Below, piece after piece: positions 8,500 through 17,701 of a stretch of DNA of 64,000 nucleotides. Each line of letters starts with the position of its first letter. The stretch's first letter is position 1. Made by a program: the position numbers and the translations under genes. A model generated the notes under the pieces. It was not told where the DNA came from and did no database searches. It was given only the letters and a program-made list of their open reading frames with translations. Source of the stretch: an uncultured Clostridia bacterium (GTDB taxonomy: Bacteria > Bacillota > Clostridia > Oscillospirales > Ruminococcaceae); the NCBI GenBank assembly GCA_944386475.1, contig CALXBH010000029.1:1-64000 (forward strand), given 5' to 3'.

Positions 8500-8540
8500 T
8501 CATTCATTCGTTAGCTTTTATCTCCTAGAAGGAAATACGC

Positions 8541-9998
8541 TTATTTCAGATAACCATTGACCTTCGCGGCAGCAGCGTCCAGAGCACCCTTAGGAGTCTG
8601 GGTACCTTTTACCGCAGAGTTAACAGCATCCGCAACAGCAGCTTCGATCTGATCCCAGTTGGAAACGCCGGGACGAGATTTACTTAAAGCATACTGCTCT
8701 TTGTAGACGTTCCAGATGTCCTCGTTGTAGTAAGAATCGTTCAGCGCACTGGTGGTGCAGGGCAGCTGATTGTTCTGTTTCGCATACTGGAGCTGGAGAG
8801 AGTCGTTGGTGCAGTAGCTCTCGATAAAGTCGTAAGCTTCCTGAGGATAGTCTGTCTTAGCGGTGACGCCCATTGCGAACAGACCCAAGCCGGAATACTG
8901 CGGAACATTGTCTTTCAGTCTGGGCAGCAGGGTGACATCAAAGTCAGCCGCGCGGCTTTCAGACTTAAGCTGCGGAACGCTCCAGTTACCCATTTCGATC
9001 ATACCAACGTTACCGTTGTAGAACTCGCTCTCCTTATAGCCGTCGCCCGCGCAGATCTGCTTCTCACCAACCAAGTCGGTAAGCATGGTCAACGCGTCAA
9101 TACCAGCCTGGCTATTAAAGGCAGCCGCAGACAGATCATCAGTGAGGATCTCGCCGCCGCATCTCCACAGCCAGAAGAAGTAAACGAATGCGGACCAGTT
9201 TTTACGGCCCTGGTCAGCAGTATCGAAGAAGGGCGAAGTGTAAGGAGTTTTACCTTGAGAAGTGGATTTCATTCTCTGTCCAACTTCGACCAAAGAGTCA
9301 TAGTCGGTAGGAGCTTTCAAACCAGTCTTATCAAGCATATCTTTGTTGTACATCAAAGCGATGGTGTTACCATCGTGGGGTAAACCGTAAACTTCTTTTC
9401 CATTAGCAGAGGAAACAGCTTCCCAACAAGAAGCAATAAATTTGCTCTTTACATCGTTGGCGCCATAGCTTGCCAGGTTCAAGAGGTTGCCGGCTCTTCC
9501 CAGAGAGGTGATGTAAACGTGGTCCAAAGTTACGATGTCAGGCTCATTGCCAGCAGCAATCTGCATCTGCAGGTTAGCTACTTTATCGCCAGCCGGAGGG
9601 CTGGAAACCTGGATCAAAACATCCGAATGCTCTCTTTCAAAAGCATCAACTGCGACCAGCAAAGCACGGTCTTTGGAGTCAGCCCAAACTTTGAGCTGTT
9701 TTCTAACGCCAGCAGTGCCGTTGTTGCCAGTGGACTGCGTCTGGCTGGTGTTGCCAGTGTTAGTATTGCCGTTGTTGGTGGTGCCGTTGTTGGTCTGACC
9801 ATTTTCGCCTGTGGCGGAAGTAGCATCGCTGGTAATCTGATCAACCACGCCGCTTTCCGTCATGCTGTTAGAAACCGTGCTAGTAGTGTCAGACAGCGTG
9901 CTGACCGTGTCGTTACCGCCGGTATTACCACCGCAGGCAGTCAGCATAACAACCATCATGCATACTGCTAACACGGCCGCTAAAGACCTTTTTAACAT
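8541..9998 (-). CDS. Carbohydrate ABC transporter solute-binding lipoprotein
   Basis: This 485-residue lipoprotein has a signal peptide ending in the lipobox LTAC (Cys22), then a Ser/Thr/Asn/Gly-rich tether to about residue 95. The rest is a family-1 extracellular solute-binding domain (LKVWADSKDRALLVAVDAFEREH, AAGNEPDIVTLDHVYI, YGLPHDGNTIALMYNKDML). It would bind an oligosaccharide outside the membrane and deliver it to the permeases at 10101 and 11053, directly upstream. The cluster context suggests manno-oligosaccharides. Hairpins on both sides of the gene fit the common pattern of separate mRNA stability for binding proteins. Ligand specificity is inference. Confidence 0.92.
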   Translation of the reverse strand: MLKRSLAAVLAVCMMVVMLTACGGNTGGNDTVSTLSDTTSTVSNSMTESGVVDQITSDATSATGENGQTNNGTTNNGNTNTGNTSQTQSTGNNGTAGVRKQLKVWADSKDRALLVAVDAFEREHSDVLIQVSSPPAGDKVANLQMQIAAGNEPDIVTLDHVYITSLGRAGNLLNLASYGANDVKSKFIASCWEAVSSANGKEVYGLPHDGNTIALMYNKDMLDKTGLKAPTDYDSLVEVGQRMKSTSQGKTPYTSPFFDTADQGRKNWSAFVYFFWLWRCGGEILTDDLSAAAFNSQAGIDALTMLTDLVGEKQICAGDGYKESEFYNGNVGMIEMGNWSVPQLKSESRAADFDVTLLPRLKDNVPQYSGLGLFAMGVTAKTDYPQEAYDFIESYCTNDSLQLQYAKQNNQLPCTTSALNDSYYNEDIWNVYKEQYALSKSRPGVSNWDQIEAAVADAVNSAVKGTQTPKGALDAAAAKVNGYLK

Positions 9999-10056
9999 AA
10001 AACATACCTTCCTTTCTAAAAATAGCCCTGATTGATAGTGCTTTTTTATTGTTAAG

Positions 10057-10086
10057 CGCCGCTCCGCCGAACCATACAGAGCGGCG
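10057..10086 (-). terminator. Intercistronic hairpin between permease and solute-binding genes
   Basis: CGCCGCTC (10057-10064) pairs with GAGCGGCG (10079-10086) in the 102-base gap. No T run follows directly, so processing or attenuation is more likely than full termination. Confidence 0.55.
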
Positions 10087-10100
10087 GCATAACGTTTTAA

Positions 10101-11063
10101 TTAGTTCGCCAGACCGGATTCCGCCATACTCTTCATAAAGCGGCCCTGGACAGCAAGGAAAATAATGACAATTGGAAGAATCGTCAAAAGGGTACCGGCC
10201 ATGTTAATACCCTGGTTAAAGTCAACACCCTGCATTACGTTGCTTACGCTTTGCTGTAATTCACGCAACTGGATGTTGAGCAAACCTTTGCTGGAATCCT
10301 CGATGTAGATGGAAGGCTCAAAGGAGTTGTTCCACTGCCAAACCATCGAAAGGATACCTGTAATCAGGATAGCCGGTTTTACGTTGGGGAAGATAACCCG
10401 GAAGTAAGCGCCAAAGATGCCGGTACCGTCAATCATCGCCGCGTTTTCCAACTCTGCCGGCATTCCTTTGAAGAACTGCCGGAACACAAAGATAATCATA
10501 CCGCCATTTAATCCCATTGCAAAGAAGCAAGGAAGCACAATCGGAATATAACTGTCAACCAGATGTGCGTTAGAGAACAGAATGTACGACGGAACAATGA
10601 TCGTCTGCGGCGGAACAATCAGCATGAACAAAACGATACCGAAGATAACTCCGCTGCCTTTGAACTTCACACGCGCCAAGCCGTAAGCCACAAAAGCGGA
10701 AGACATGATCTGAGCAAAAACGGAAATGCCGACGACTAAAATGGTTTTACCAAGATAATACCAATAGTCCATGGATTCAAAGGCGTATACATAGTTATTA
10801 AAGTTCAGGGAACGGGGAAGCCATTTAATGTTGGGATTAAGCAGATCGCTGGCGGTCATAAACGAGTGTCCAATCATATAAAGGAAAGGAACCAGAAAAA
10901 CAACCGAAAGAGCAATCAGCGCCAAATATACAGGAATATGTCCCAAAGCTTTCCCGTAGATTTTAAGGAACAGCTTGCTTTTGTTAGAAGCCGTCATGTC
11001 GCTTTGGAGGATCGTCTTAAATCGAACTGTCCTGCCTACTCGGGTACGGACTTTATTTTTCAT
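10101..11063 (-). CDS. Carbohydrate ABC transporter permease (MalG type)
   Basis: This 320-residue inner-membrane protein has about six helices and a cytoplasmic EAA-type loop (ENAAMIDGTGIFGAYFRVIFP) that docks an ATPase. An LVPFLYMIGHSFM segment follows the first helix, as in MalG-type permeases. The N-terminus is longer and more basic than usual. I chose the ATG at 11063 because AGGAGG lies 10 bases upstream; the ATG at 11072 is almost touching it. The gene overlaps the end of the partner permease (11053-11907) by 11 bases, so the two are coupled. It works with that permease and the binding protein at 8541. No ATP-binding gene is in the cluster. Confidence 0.92.
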   Translation of the reverse strand: MKNKVRTRVGRTVRFKTILQSDMTASNKSKLFLKIYGKALGHIPVYLALIALSVVFLVPFLYMIGHSFMTASDLLNPNIKWLPRSLNFNNYVYAFESMDYWYYLGKTILVVGISVFAQIMSSAFVAYGLARVKFKGSGVIFGIVLFMLIVPPQTIIVPSYILFSNAHLVDSYIPIVLPCFFAMGLNGGMIIFVFRQFFKGMPAELENAAMIDGTGIFGAYFRVIFPNVKPAILITGILSMVWQWNNSFEPSIYIEDSSKGLLNIQLRELQQSVSNVMQGVDFNQGINMAGTLLTILPIVIIFLAVQGRFMKSMAESGLAN

Positions 11064-11907
11064 AGTATACATACCTCCTAAAGATCACTGTCGCCAATAT
11101 GACTACCGTAAAGGAGACTAGGAAGTATAACCAGCCCATCGCCGAACCGTAGGTAAAGTCACTGTTGTCAAAGACGCGATTAACAATCAAGCCAGCGATC
11201 GCGTTGTCCTCACTCCGGAAGCTGTCGATCAAGGTGTAGATGACGTTCAGATAAATCATGGGAGAAAGCATGGGAAGCGTGATCTTCCACAGCATATCCC
11301 AGGAGTTCGCATTATCCACTTTTGCCGCCTCGTAATAAGAGTCCGAAATGGATTGCAGGCCGCCCAGGAAGATAATGATCTGAACACCGGTTTTCCAGAA
11401 CATCCGGACGATCTCGCTAAGGATACTGTTAATGAAGCTAGCAATATCCGTTGAGAAGTAATAGTTAACATACTGCTCAATCGTGGGAGGAATCTGCATG
11501 ATGTTGGCAGCTTCGCCCAGCTGAGCCATAACCGTACCGCTTCCCAACAGCACCGGCAGGAAGAAGATCACACGGAACAGGCCTCTTCCCTTGATCTTCT
11601 GGTTAAGCAAAAGCGCTATAACCAAAGAGATAACGATGATAAAGGGCGTATACAGAAGGGTCTGCCAGATGGTCTCGATAAAGGCCGGTACAAAGTCAAC
11701 GTCATCTCTAAAGATTGCGATATAGTTATCAAAGCCAATCCAACGGGTCTTCAGACCGGTTAAGTCGGTGAGCTCGCCAAAGCTCAGAATAAAAGACTGA
11801 ATAAAGGGGTACAACTGAAAGATCAGGAAGCCGATAACCCAAGGTAAGACGAAGATGTAGCCTGACCGTGAGCGTCTTTTTTCTAAAGAAGGTTTGCGCC
11901 GTTTCAA
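11053..11907 (-). CDS. Carbohydrate ABC transporter permease (MalF type)
   Basis: This 284-residue permease has about six membrane helices, an FVLPWVIGFLIFQLYPFIQSFILSF first helix and an EAA loop (YEAAKVDNANSWDMLWKITLPMLSP). It pairs with the permease at 10101 to form the channel of one of the two importers in this cluster. The start is a TTG at 11907 with AAGGAG 8 bases upstream; the ATG nearer to that site leads straight into a stop codon. It lies 12 bases after the DUF5696 gene. Confidence 0.92.
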   Translation of the reverse strand: MKRRKPSLEKRRSRSGYIFVLPWVIGFLIFQLYPFIQSFILSFGELTDLTGLKTRWIGFDNYIAIFRDDVDFVPAFIETIWQTLLYTPFIIVISLVIALLLNQKIKGRGLFRVIFFLPVLLGSGTVMAQLGEAANIMQIPPTIEQYVNYYFSTDIASFINSILSEIVRMFWKTGVQIIIFLGGLQSISDSYYEAAKVDNANSWDMLWKITLPMLSPMIYLNVIYTLIDSFRSEDNAIAGLIVNRVFDNSDFTYGSAMGWLYFLVSFTVVILATVIFRRYVYYEK

Positions 11908-11919
11908 ACTATCATCTCC

Positions 11920-14655
11920 TTATCGAATTACTGTGTAATCTTGTGCTTCCACCGTTACGCCGTCATATTGCTTGGCCGTGGTATTATAGTTGACCAGCAC
12001 TCTGGCGCCGTTTTCATAGGTGACACACACAAGTCCGTCTTCAATGGTTTCATGGTCGGTCATCTTGACCTTCCACAAATCGCCCATCTTCTCTTTATAC
12101 TCCTGATAATACGAACCGATCTGATCTGTCCACTCGGTATACAGCGTTCCGTAAAGCCTGGTGCGGCTGGTGCTGATATCCGGCTCATTGTAAGTCAGGA
12201 GGTAGTAAGGAATATATCCGTACTCAATCTCTTTCAAGGTCTGCGTTGTCATATCGTAATGCATGTTCTGCGCTTCGCCGGTATAGATAATCGATCCGTG
12301 CAGCACCATCTGATAGAACGGAACGCCCTCATCACTTAACAGATAACGGGTATCGCTTGCCATCAACTCCTGGAACCAATCCGCCTGAGCCGCCATATAA
12401 ATGTTAGCGTCGTTCACGCTGGCGTAGCCCAGTTGGTTTTTCGCTTCGGAAACAAGCTTTTGCATGGTGGCTTTGGTTTCTGCTCTAGTATAGGGAGCCC
12501 TGGTGTTATAATCATTATACACCACTCTGCCCTCTTCTGCAAATGATATTGAGTCAACGCCAAAATCTTTAAACTTTGTAATCGATTCAAGGCCCCGGTT
12601 ATAGACTACGGTAGGATTAAACATGTGGTAGCCCCAAGCCTCTTCGGTAAAGTTACCATAGTTTTTGGTGGTAGCCGTATCCCGGTCAGAGAAGGTCATA
12701 TCATCATCAGCGCCGAAGGTGTACTGGTTGTCAAGGCTGAGTGTCATATTATTCTCTTTGGCGTATGCCACCAAATCCTTCAGGCCGCTCACACCGCCGT
12801 TGCTTCCTTCCGGCGTCCGATCATAGTCAGGAAGCGAGCCGTTAGCCGCTTCGGTAGACCATCCGGTAAGCACCGTGTTAATATCGCCGGTGACGCCAGC
12901 CGCCCTAAGAGCATTGACAATAAACGTTGTCTCTTCAAAGGAAGTCAGGGAAACATATTCCGGAAAAACACCGGTGTTATAAGAGATAACGCCCATATAC
13001 ACCCTTAAGAACATCGGGACGTCTTCTGTATCCATGTAGTCGGAAACTTTCAGCAATCCGTAATGTTCCAGGTGTTCCCGATACTTAACAGCCATCCCTG
13101 CATAGTCCGCTTGATCGCCGTGTAAAAACTCATAGCGAATTCGGCGGTCCTGATCGATCAGCGTGCTGTCAATAACGTCGGAAAGTTCACCGGAGGAGTT
13201 CATGTTTTGGGTGATATTACGCATATGGAAGATGCCGTAAATGCGATTGACGTCAATCTCAGGGCTGGAAGGGGTATAGTTAATGCCCGCATCGCTGTCG
13301 CCTTCTGCAATAATAGCTACAAAGGCATTGTCACCCGATTTAATGCCGTATACCGGCATTTGGAAAGTAGTAAATGCTTCCCGGGTATTGGTATCGTCTT
13401 CTTCCGTTTCTGTATCATCGACGGCGTCAAAGTAGGTCGCTACGTCACTCTTCTGATTGGAATAGATATCCTGTTCAATAAAGCCGACCGAAGTAGGATG
13501 ATAGACATTGAAACGGGAAATCGCACCGCTCTTGTCAGGATAGAAAACATATCCATCTGCGCCGCTTGTCTCGGAACCAAAGTAGGGCAGAATGTTGATG
13601 GAAACCAAACCTGCCAGCGTGTTGCTGTCAAGGCCGGCAAAAGCCTCTTCGATTTCACCATTGAGTTCCTGCATACGCTGGAGCTGTTCTGCGTAAATTC
13701 CCTCTTGGTCATAGATCTGCAAATCCATAAAGAACTGTTCGGCAGTCTGCATCAACTCACGCACAGAACTCAAGGTGCTGCCGCCAGATTCGCTTTGGTC
13801 GCTCAGAGTCATCAGGTCTTTTTTCATAATGGCGATGTTGCTCTCCAAAATAGCGACCGTGTTTTCGGTGACCTGATCTCCTTCCAGTTTGTTAGCGTTA
13901 ATCGAATTCAGCAGGTTGCGGTACTCTTGAATCATTCCCTGCGCTTCTGCACGGGCAGCCATGATTTTGCTGTTATCCTGAACGCTCTCTTTGATCTCCT
14001 CACGGGGGACGACTACATCGAACTTGTCTTCGTAAATCTTAAAGTCCAGCGCAAAGGAGATCTTCAGTGACGGGAAATCATAAGAAATTCGCACGCCGTT
14101 TCTAATATTGCTCACATTAATTGTGCAGTCAACGTCGCTTTCCATAGGATTAACTTCGGTTTCCCGGTTGTTTCCAAGCAGCAGATCGTAATAGGTAAAG
14201 GTTACCAGCGACTGCATTTGTGAGGTCAAGGATTCGTTCAGATTTTCATAATCGATATTCTCATCGGGCACCAGGCTGCGCCAGAGCTTGCCGGACTGCT
14301 TGTCATAGACAGCGATGTCATAACGCTGACGGTCTGTCGGAACAAGCTCATACTCGCCAGTCGTAAAATCCTGCTCATACAGCCTATAGCCATCGACTTT
14401 CAGGTAAAGCTCCAGATAAGGAGTTTCTGCCCTTTTGACATATCCTTCTCCGGCATGATTTTCCGGAGAGAGGTTCTGGGTACTGTCGCCTGTAAATTCG
14501 CTCTCATAGTCGATATCGGATACCTGTACATCCGGACTGGTAAAAAGTTTTGCCGTTGCCGCCGAAGTAACCTGAACCATAATGATGGAGAATAATACAA
14601 TTAAAGCGACGATAATACAAATGATCGAAATAATCAGTTTTTTCTTCTTATTCAT
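11920..14655 (-). CDS. DUF5696-type membrane-anchored protein, glycosidase-like
   Basis: This 911-residue protein has one N-terminal membrane anchor (residues about 8-32) and should be extracellular. A beta-rich domain follows (to about 225), then a helical, likely coiled region (about 225-345), a second beta-rich part and a C-terminal half. In that half the strand-helix rhythm looks like a TIM barrel: FLRVYMGVISYNTG, ALRAAGVTGDINTVLTGW, KENNMTLSLDNQYTFGADDD, FGVDSISFAEEGRVVYNDY. It resembles DUF5696 proteins found beside sugar ABC transporters in Firmicutes, and the barrel recalls GH101/GH129-type hydrolases. Activity is unproven. It sits between the YIP1-domain gene and a permease pair with gaps of about 12 bases. 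AGGAGG precedes the ATG. Confidence 0.75.
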   Translation of the reverse strand: MNKKKKLIISIICIIVALIVLFSIIMVQVTSAATAKLFTSPDVQVSDIDYESEFTGDSTQNLSPENHAGEGYVKRAETPYLELYLKVDGYRLYEQDFTTGEYELVPTDRQRYDIAVYDKQSGKLWRSLVPDENIDYENLNESLTSQMQSLVTFTYYDLLLGNNRETEVNPMESDVDCTINVSNIRNGVRISYDFPSLKISFALDFKIYEDKFDVVVPREEIKESVQDNSKIMAARAEAQGMIQEYRNLLNSINANKLEGDQVTENTVAILESNIAIMKKDLMTLSDQSESGGSTLSSVRELMQTAEQFFMDLQIYDQEGIYAEQLQRMQELNGEIEEAFAGLDSNTLAGLVSINILPYFGSETSGADGYVFYPDKSGAISRFNVYHPTSVGFIEQDIYSNQKSDVATYFDAVDDTETEEDDTNTREAFTTFQMPVYGIKSGDNAFVAIIAEGDSDAGINYTPSSPEIDVNRIYGIFHMRNITQNMNSSGELSDVIDSTLIDQDRRIRYEFLHGDQADYAGMAVKYREHLEHYGLLKVSDYMDTEDVPMFLRVYMGVISYNTGVFPEYVSLTSFEETTFIVNALRAAGVTGDINTVLTGWSTEAANGSLPDYDRTPEGSNGGVSGLKDLVAYAKENNMTLSLDNQYTFGADDDMTFSDRDTATTKNYGNFTEEAWGYHMFNPTVVYNRGLESITKFKDFGVDSISFAEEGRVVYNDYNTRAPYTRAETKATMQKLVSEAKNQLGYASVNDANIYMAAQADWFQELMASDTRYLLSDEGVPFYQMVLHGSIIYTGEAQNMHYDMTTQTLKEIEYGYIPYYLLTYNEPDISTSRTRLYGTLYTEWTDQIGSYYQEYKEKMGDLWKVKMTDHETIEDGLVCVTYENGARVLVNYNTTAKQYDGVTVEAQDYTVIR

Positions 14656-14666
14656 ATTATCCTCCT

Positions 14667-16766
14667 TTACTTAGTTAAATAAACAAACTCTGTGTAAATA
14701 TCTGAGATGAAGGTAAGCAGCTGGCTGACAACGATAATAAACAGGAAGCAGATTACCCACAAGCAGATAATTCCGAAAATAACCTTGACGATATTCCAAA
14801 TCGTTTTACCGAAAGAATACTCATTTAGGATCTTAAAGTTTAAGTAGATTAAGATCAGGCACCACAACATCAGCACCCACTGAAGGCCATTGTATAAACC
14901 GCCTTCTGACATGGCCATAATATTGGACAAGCCGGTGATCGGCAGATACAAAATCATGTAAGGCACAAAGGAATACATGGTTGTGGTCGCCGTCTCCATG
15001 AAGGTCTGTTTACCATCTGAAATGGAGGAAATGGCATACGCCACGATGATCCAGGAAACAAGCGGTAAGAAGAACACCGCCAGATCTCGGAAGTAGTCGA
15101 TAAAGATGGAGCTGTCCGACAATGGGAAATGGATGATACTTCGAAATGCAATCTTTTCAACAATCAAGATTATAAACATCAAGATCAAAGGCCATACCCG
15201 CAGGGACTTTCGGTTATATTTAATCTTATAGAAGGTGTCCATCGGATGGAACAAGATACATACAACCGTCTCTATAAAGAACTTAAACCCAAATTTATCA
15301 TTTTTGGGAGCTGGCCGTTCAGCGATGCGGTCTGCATACCGTTTTAAGTATTTAATCGCCAAGAACAGTGCAACAATGACCACTAATATAAGCAGAACAA
15401 ACCATATAAAATAATCCCGGAAAATCTCGGTGCGAATCTCTTGGAAGGCTTCCGAATATCCTTCCTTGTCAAGAGCCTTCATGTAAAGCTGCAAGGAATC
15501 CCAAGAATCACCGCTGCGCAATAAGGATTTTGCCACGCCGACCTGGGCAAGTTTATAGGAGGAATCCATCCGCAAAACTTCCTGCCAGGGAACCAGCGCA
15601 TCTTCATAGTTACCGTTATTATAAAGGGTGACCGCTTCAAGGATGTTGTCCATAAAGTCGGTAGGCGAAAATACCTGAAGGGTGTTCATCGTCTGGTCCA
15701 GCACATACAGCTCGTTTTTCGAGTTGATGGCAATGGAAGAAATCAAGCCAAAAGTTCCTTCCTGGCTGCCAGAACCACCAAAGCAGGCAACGCTGCCGCC
15801 GTTTTGATCGTAAATATAGATTTTACCGGTTACAGCATCCGCTGTGAAAACGATACCATCGCTGTTAACGGCGATATCCACCAAGCGGGGCAGATAGTTA
15901 TACTCAACCCTTTGGTTTTCTTCACCATAAGTGCCGGATTCATATACGTTATCACCCGCAGGAGTCAAACGCTTAATCTGGTCGCTCTCCTCATTAATAG
16001 AGGTCGCGTAAATGGTGCCGTCGCCATTGATGCTCATGTTGGCATAGGAGGGAGGCTCCTCTTTCTCTAACATCTCCAACTGTTCCTCGGATGCAAACAT
16101 CCGAACAATCGCTGTAATCAGATTAAAACCAGTCTGGATAGTACCGACATAGCCCAAAAAGGCACCGGAAGCATCCATCGTAACAATACCATGGTAGTCG
16201 TTGTCATTGATGGCGTAAATAATACCATAGTCATCCACATATACCTTGGTAGGAGTAAAGGGATAATCGGTATCATACGTCGTTTCAGTCGGCTGGCCAA
16301 AATCTTCTACAAACTGACCGTCAGGGCTTAAATGCACGATGCGGTTATTGCCTCTGTCGGCAATATAAACATCGCCATCGTCGTCCACATAAATACCGGA
16401 AGGAGAACTAAGCTGAGCTTCTGGAGCCGCATTCTCCGCAGGATACTGACGGACATAGTTTAAGTTGTTATCCAACTCAAGGATCCGGTTGGCCCCTGTA
16501 TCCGCAATATAAACGTGGTCACGTCCATCCACATACAGATCGCCAGGAGCGTTAAACGTAATATTTTGATTGTCCACAGAGGAAATGACCGCCGACACAT
16601 CATACGACTTGGGCATGTACTGAAGGTACATCTCATCGTTTGTCAGGTAGTAGTCACTGCTCTCCGCAGCGCTTGCGGGGACAACCAGCATGCTCATTGC
16701 AAAGCTCACCACAAAAATGACGAGGAGCATGCTTGTTAAGCATCTTCTTTTTCTGTTTTTCATCAT
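14667..16766 (-). CDS. NHL-repeat, TPR-like and YIP1-domain membrane protein
   Basis: This 699-residue protein has a signal peptide ending VPASAA and an NHL beta-propeller made of repeated units such as SGIYVDDDGDVYIADRGNNRI and DLYVDGRDHVYIADTGANRI (to about residue 375). A TPR-like helical stretch follows (LYNNGNYEDALVPWQEVL, about 385-445), then one membrane helix, a short cytoplasmic loop and a C-terminal bundle of about five helices of YIP1 type. The topology suggests an external sensor or scaffold fixed to a membrane bundle. YIP1 domains are best known from trafficking proteins; their bacterial role is unknown. It lies between two permease pairs, next to DUF5696, an association I recall in other Firmicutes. 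The function is not established. Confidence 0.8.
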   Translation of the reverse strand: MMKNRKRRCLTSMLLVIFVVSFAMSMLVVPASAAESSDYYLTNDEMYLQYMPKSYDVSAVISSVDNQNITFNAPGDLYVDGRDHVYIADTGANRILELDNNLNYVRQYPAENAAPEAQLSSPSGIYVDDDGDVYIADRGNNRIVHLSPDGQFVEDFGQPTETTYDTDYPFTPTKVYVDDYGIIYAINDNDYHGIVTMDASGAFLGYVGTIQTGFNLITAIVRMFASEEQLEMLEKEEPPSYANMSINGDGTIYATSINEESDQIKRLTPAGDNVYESGTYGEENQRVEYNYLPRLVDIAVNSDGIVFTADAVTGKIYIYDQNGGSVACFGGSGSQEGTFGLISSIAINSKNELYVLDQTMNTLQVFSPTDFMDNILEAVTLYNNGNYEDALVPWQEVLRMDSSYKLAQVGVAKSLLRSGDSWDSLQLYMKALDKEGYSEAFQEIRTEIFRDYFIWFVLLILVVIVALFLAIKYLKRYADRIAERPAPKNDKFGFKFFIETVVCILFHPMDTFYKIKYNRKSLRVWPLILMFIILIVEKIAFRSIIHFPLSDSSIFIDYFRDLAVFFLPLVSWIIVAYAISSISDGKQTFMETATTTMYSFVPYMILYLPITGLSNIMAMSEGGLYNGLQWVLMLWCLILIYLNFKILNEYSFGKTIWNIVKVIFGIICLWVICFLFIIVVSQLLTFISDIYTEFVYLTK

Positions 16767-16830
16767 CTATCTCCTCACGCTTACACAGGTTTGATTACCA
16801 TTGCAAAAATCTGTCTGCTATAAGGTACCG

Positions 16831-17691
16831 TTATTTAATACCAGAATGCGTAAATGTATTGATAACCCTAGACTGCATCGCGCAGAAAACAATAATAGTC
16901 GGCAATGTCGTAATCAAGGCCGCAGCCGCAAATGCACCGGCCCGCGCTACCTGTCCTGCGCCGCCCTGCAATGTCTGCAAGGCAAGAGGCAGCGTCTGTT
17001 TTACCTGCGTTTGGATATAGATCATAGGTCCGGTGAAATCGTTCCAGCTGGCAATAAAGGACAAAACAATCGCCGTTGCCCAAGCAGGACGTGTAACCGG
17101 TAAAACAATTTTTGCATACAGCCCCCAATAGGAACAGCCGTCAATCTTAGCGGCCTCTAATAGGGCGTCCGGAATTTCACCGAAGTTTTGCTTTAATAGG
17201 AATAAGTAATAGGAACCTGCAATCTTTGGAACAATCAAAGCCCAGGTGGTGTCAAGCATCTGCAAATTCTGAATAACCAAATAGTTGGCAACCTGAGTAA
17301 CCGGCGCAGAGAACATCAGTGTGGCAACAATAAGATTAAAGATAAAGTTGCCGCCCGGCATTCTGATCTTTGTTAAAGCAAAAGCGCCCATACTACAAAC
17401 GACAACCGTGCCGGCCACTGTTGCGACCGAGACGACCACGCTGTTCCAGATATAGCGGGTAAAGGGAATCGTGTTGCTGTCCATTGCCGTGAACAATTCC
17501 TTAAAGCTGTCAAGGCTGGGACGGGTTGTAAAAAACTTTGGCGGGAAAACCATCAATTCGTCTACCGGCTTAAAGGCGCTGGATACTAAGTAAACCAGCG
17601 GCATAGCCGTAAAGCAAACCAAAGCGATCATAAATATGTAGACGAAAACCTTGCTTGCTGTAATTCCGTTTAATCTTCTTCTTATCTTCAT
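16831..17691 (-). CDS. Carbohydrate ABC transporter permease (MalG type), second system
   Basis: This 286-residue permease has six predicted helices, the SSAFKPVDELMVFPPKFF periplasmic-loop motif of MalG-type proteins and an EAA loop (LEAAKIDGCSYWGLYAKIVLP). The ATG at 17691 is used because GGCGGTG lies just upstream; the longer frame reads back into the partner gene. It follows the partner permease by 10 bases. Its own binding protein is most likely the large CBM-like one encoded at 18595-21567. Confidence 0.92.
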   Translation of the reverse strand: MKIRRRLNGITASKVFVYIFMIALVCFTAMPLVYLVSSAFKPVDELMVFPPKFFTTRPSLDSFKELFTAMDSNTIPFTRYIWNSVVVSVATVAGTVVVCSMGAFALTKIRMPGGNFIFNLIVATLMFSAPVTQVANYLVIQNLQMLDTTWALIVPKIAGSYYLFLLKQNFGEIPDALLEAAKIDGCSYWGLYAKIVLPVTRPAWATAIVLSFIASWNDFTGPMIYIQTQVKQTLPLALQTLQGGAGQVARAGAFAAAALITTLPTIIVFCAMQSRVINTFTHSGIK

Positions 17692-17701
17692 ATCACACCG
17701 C

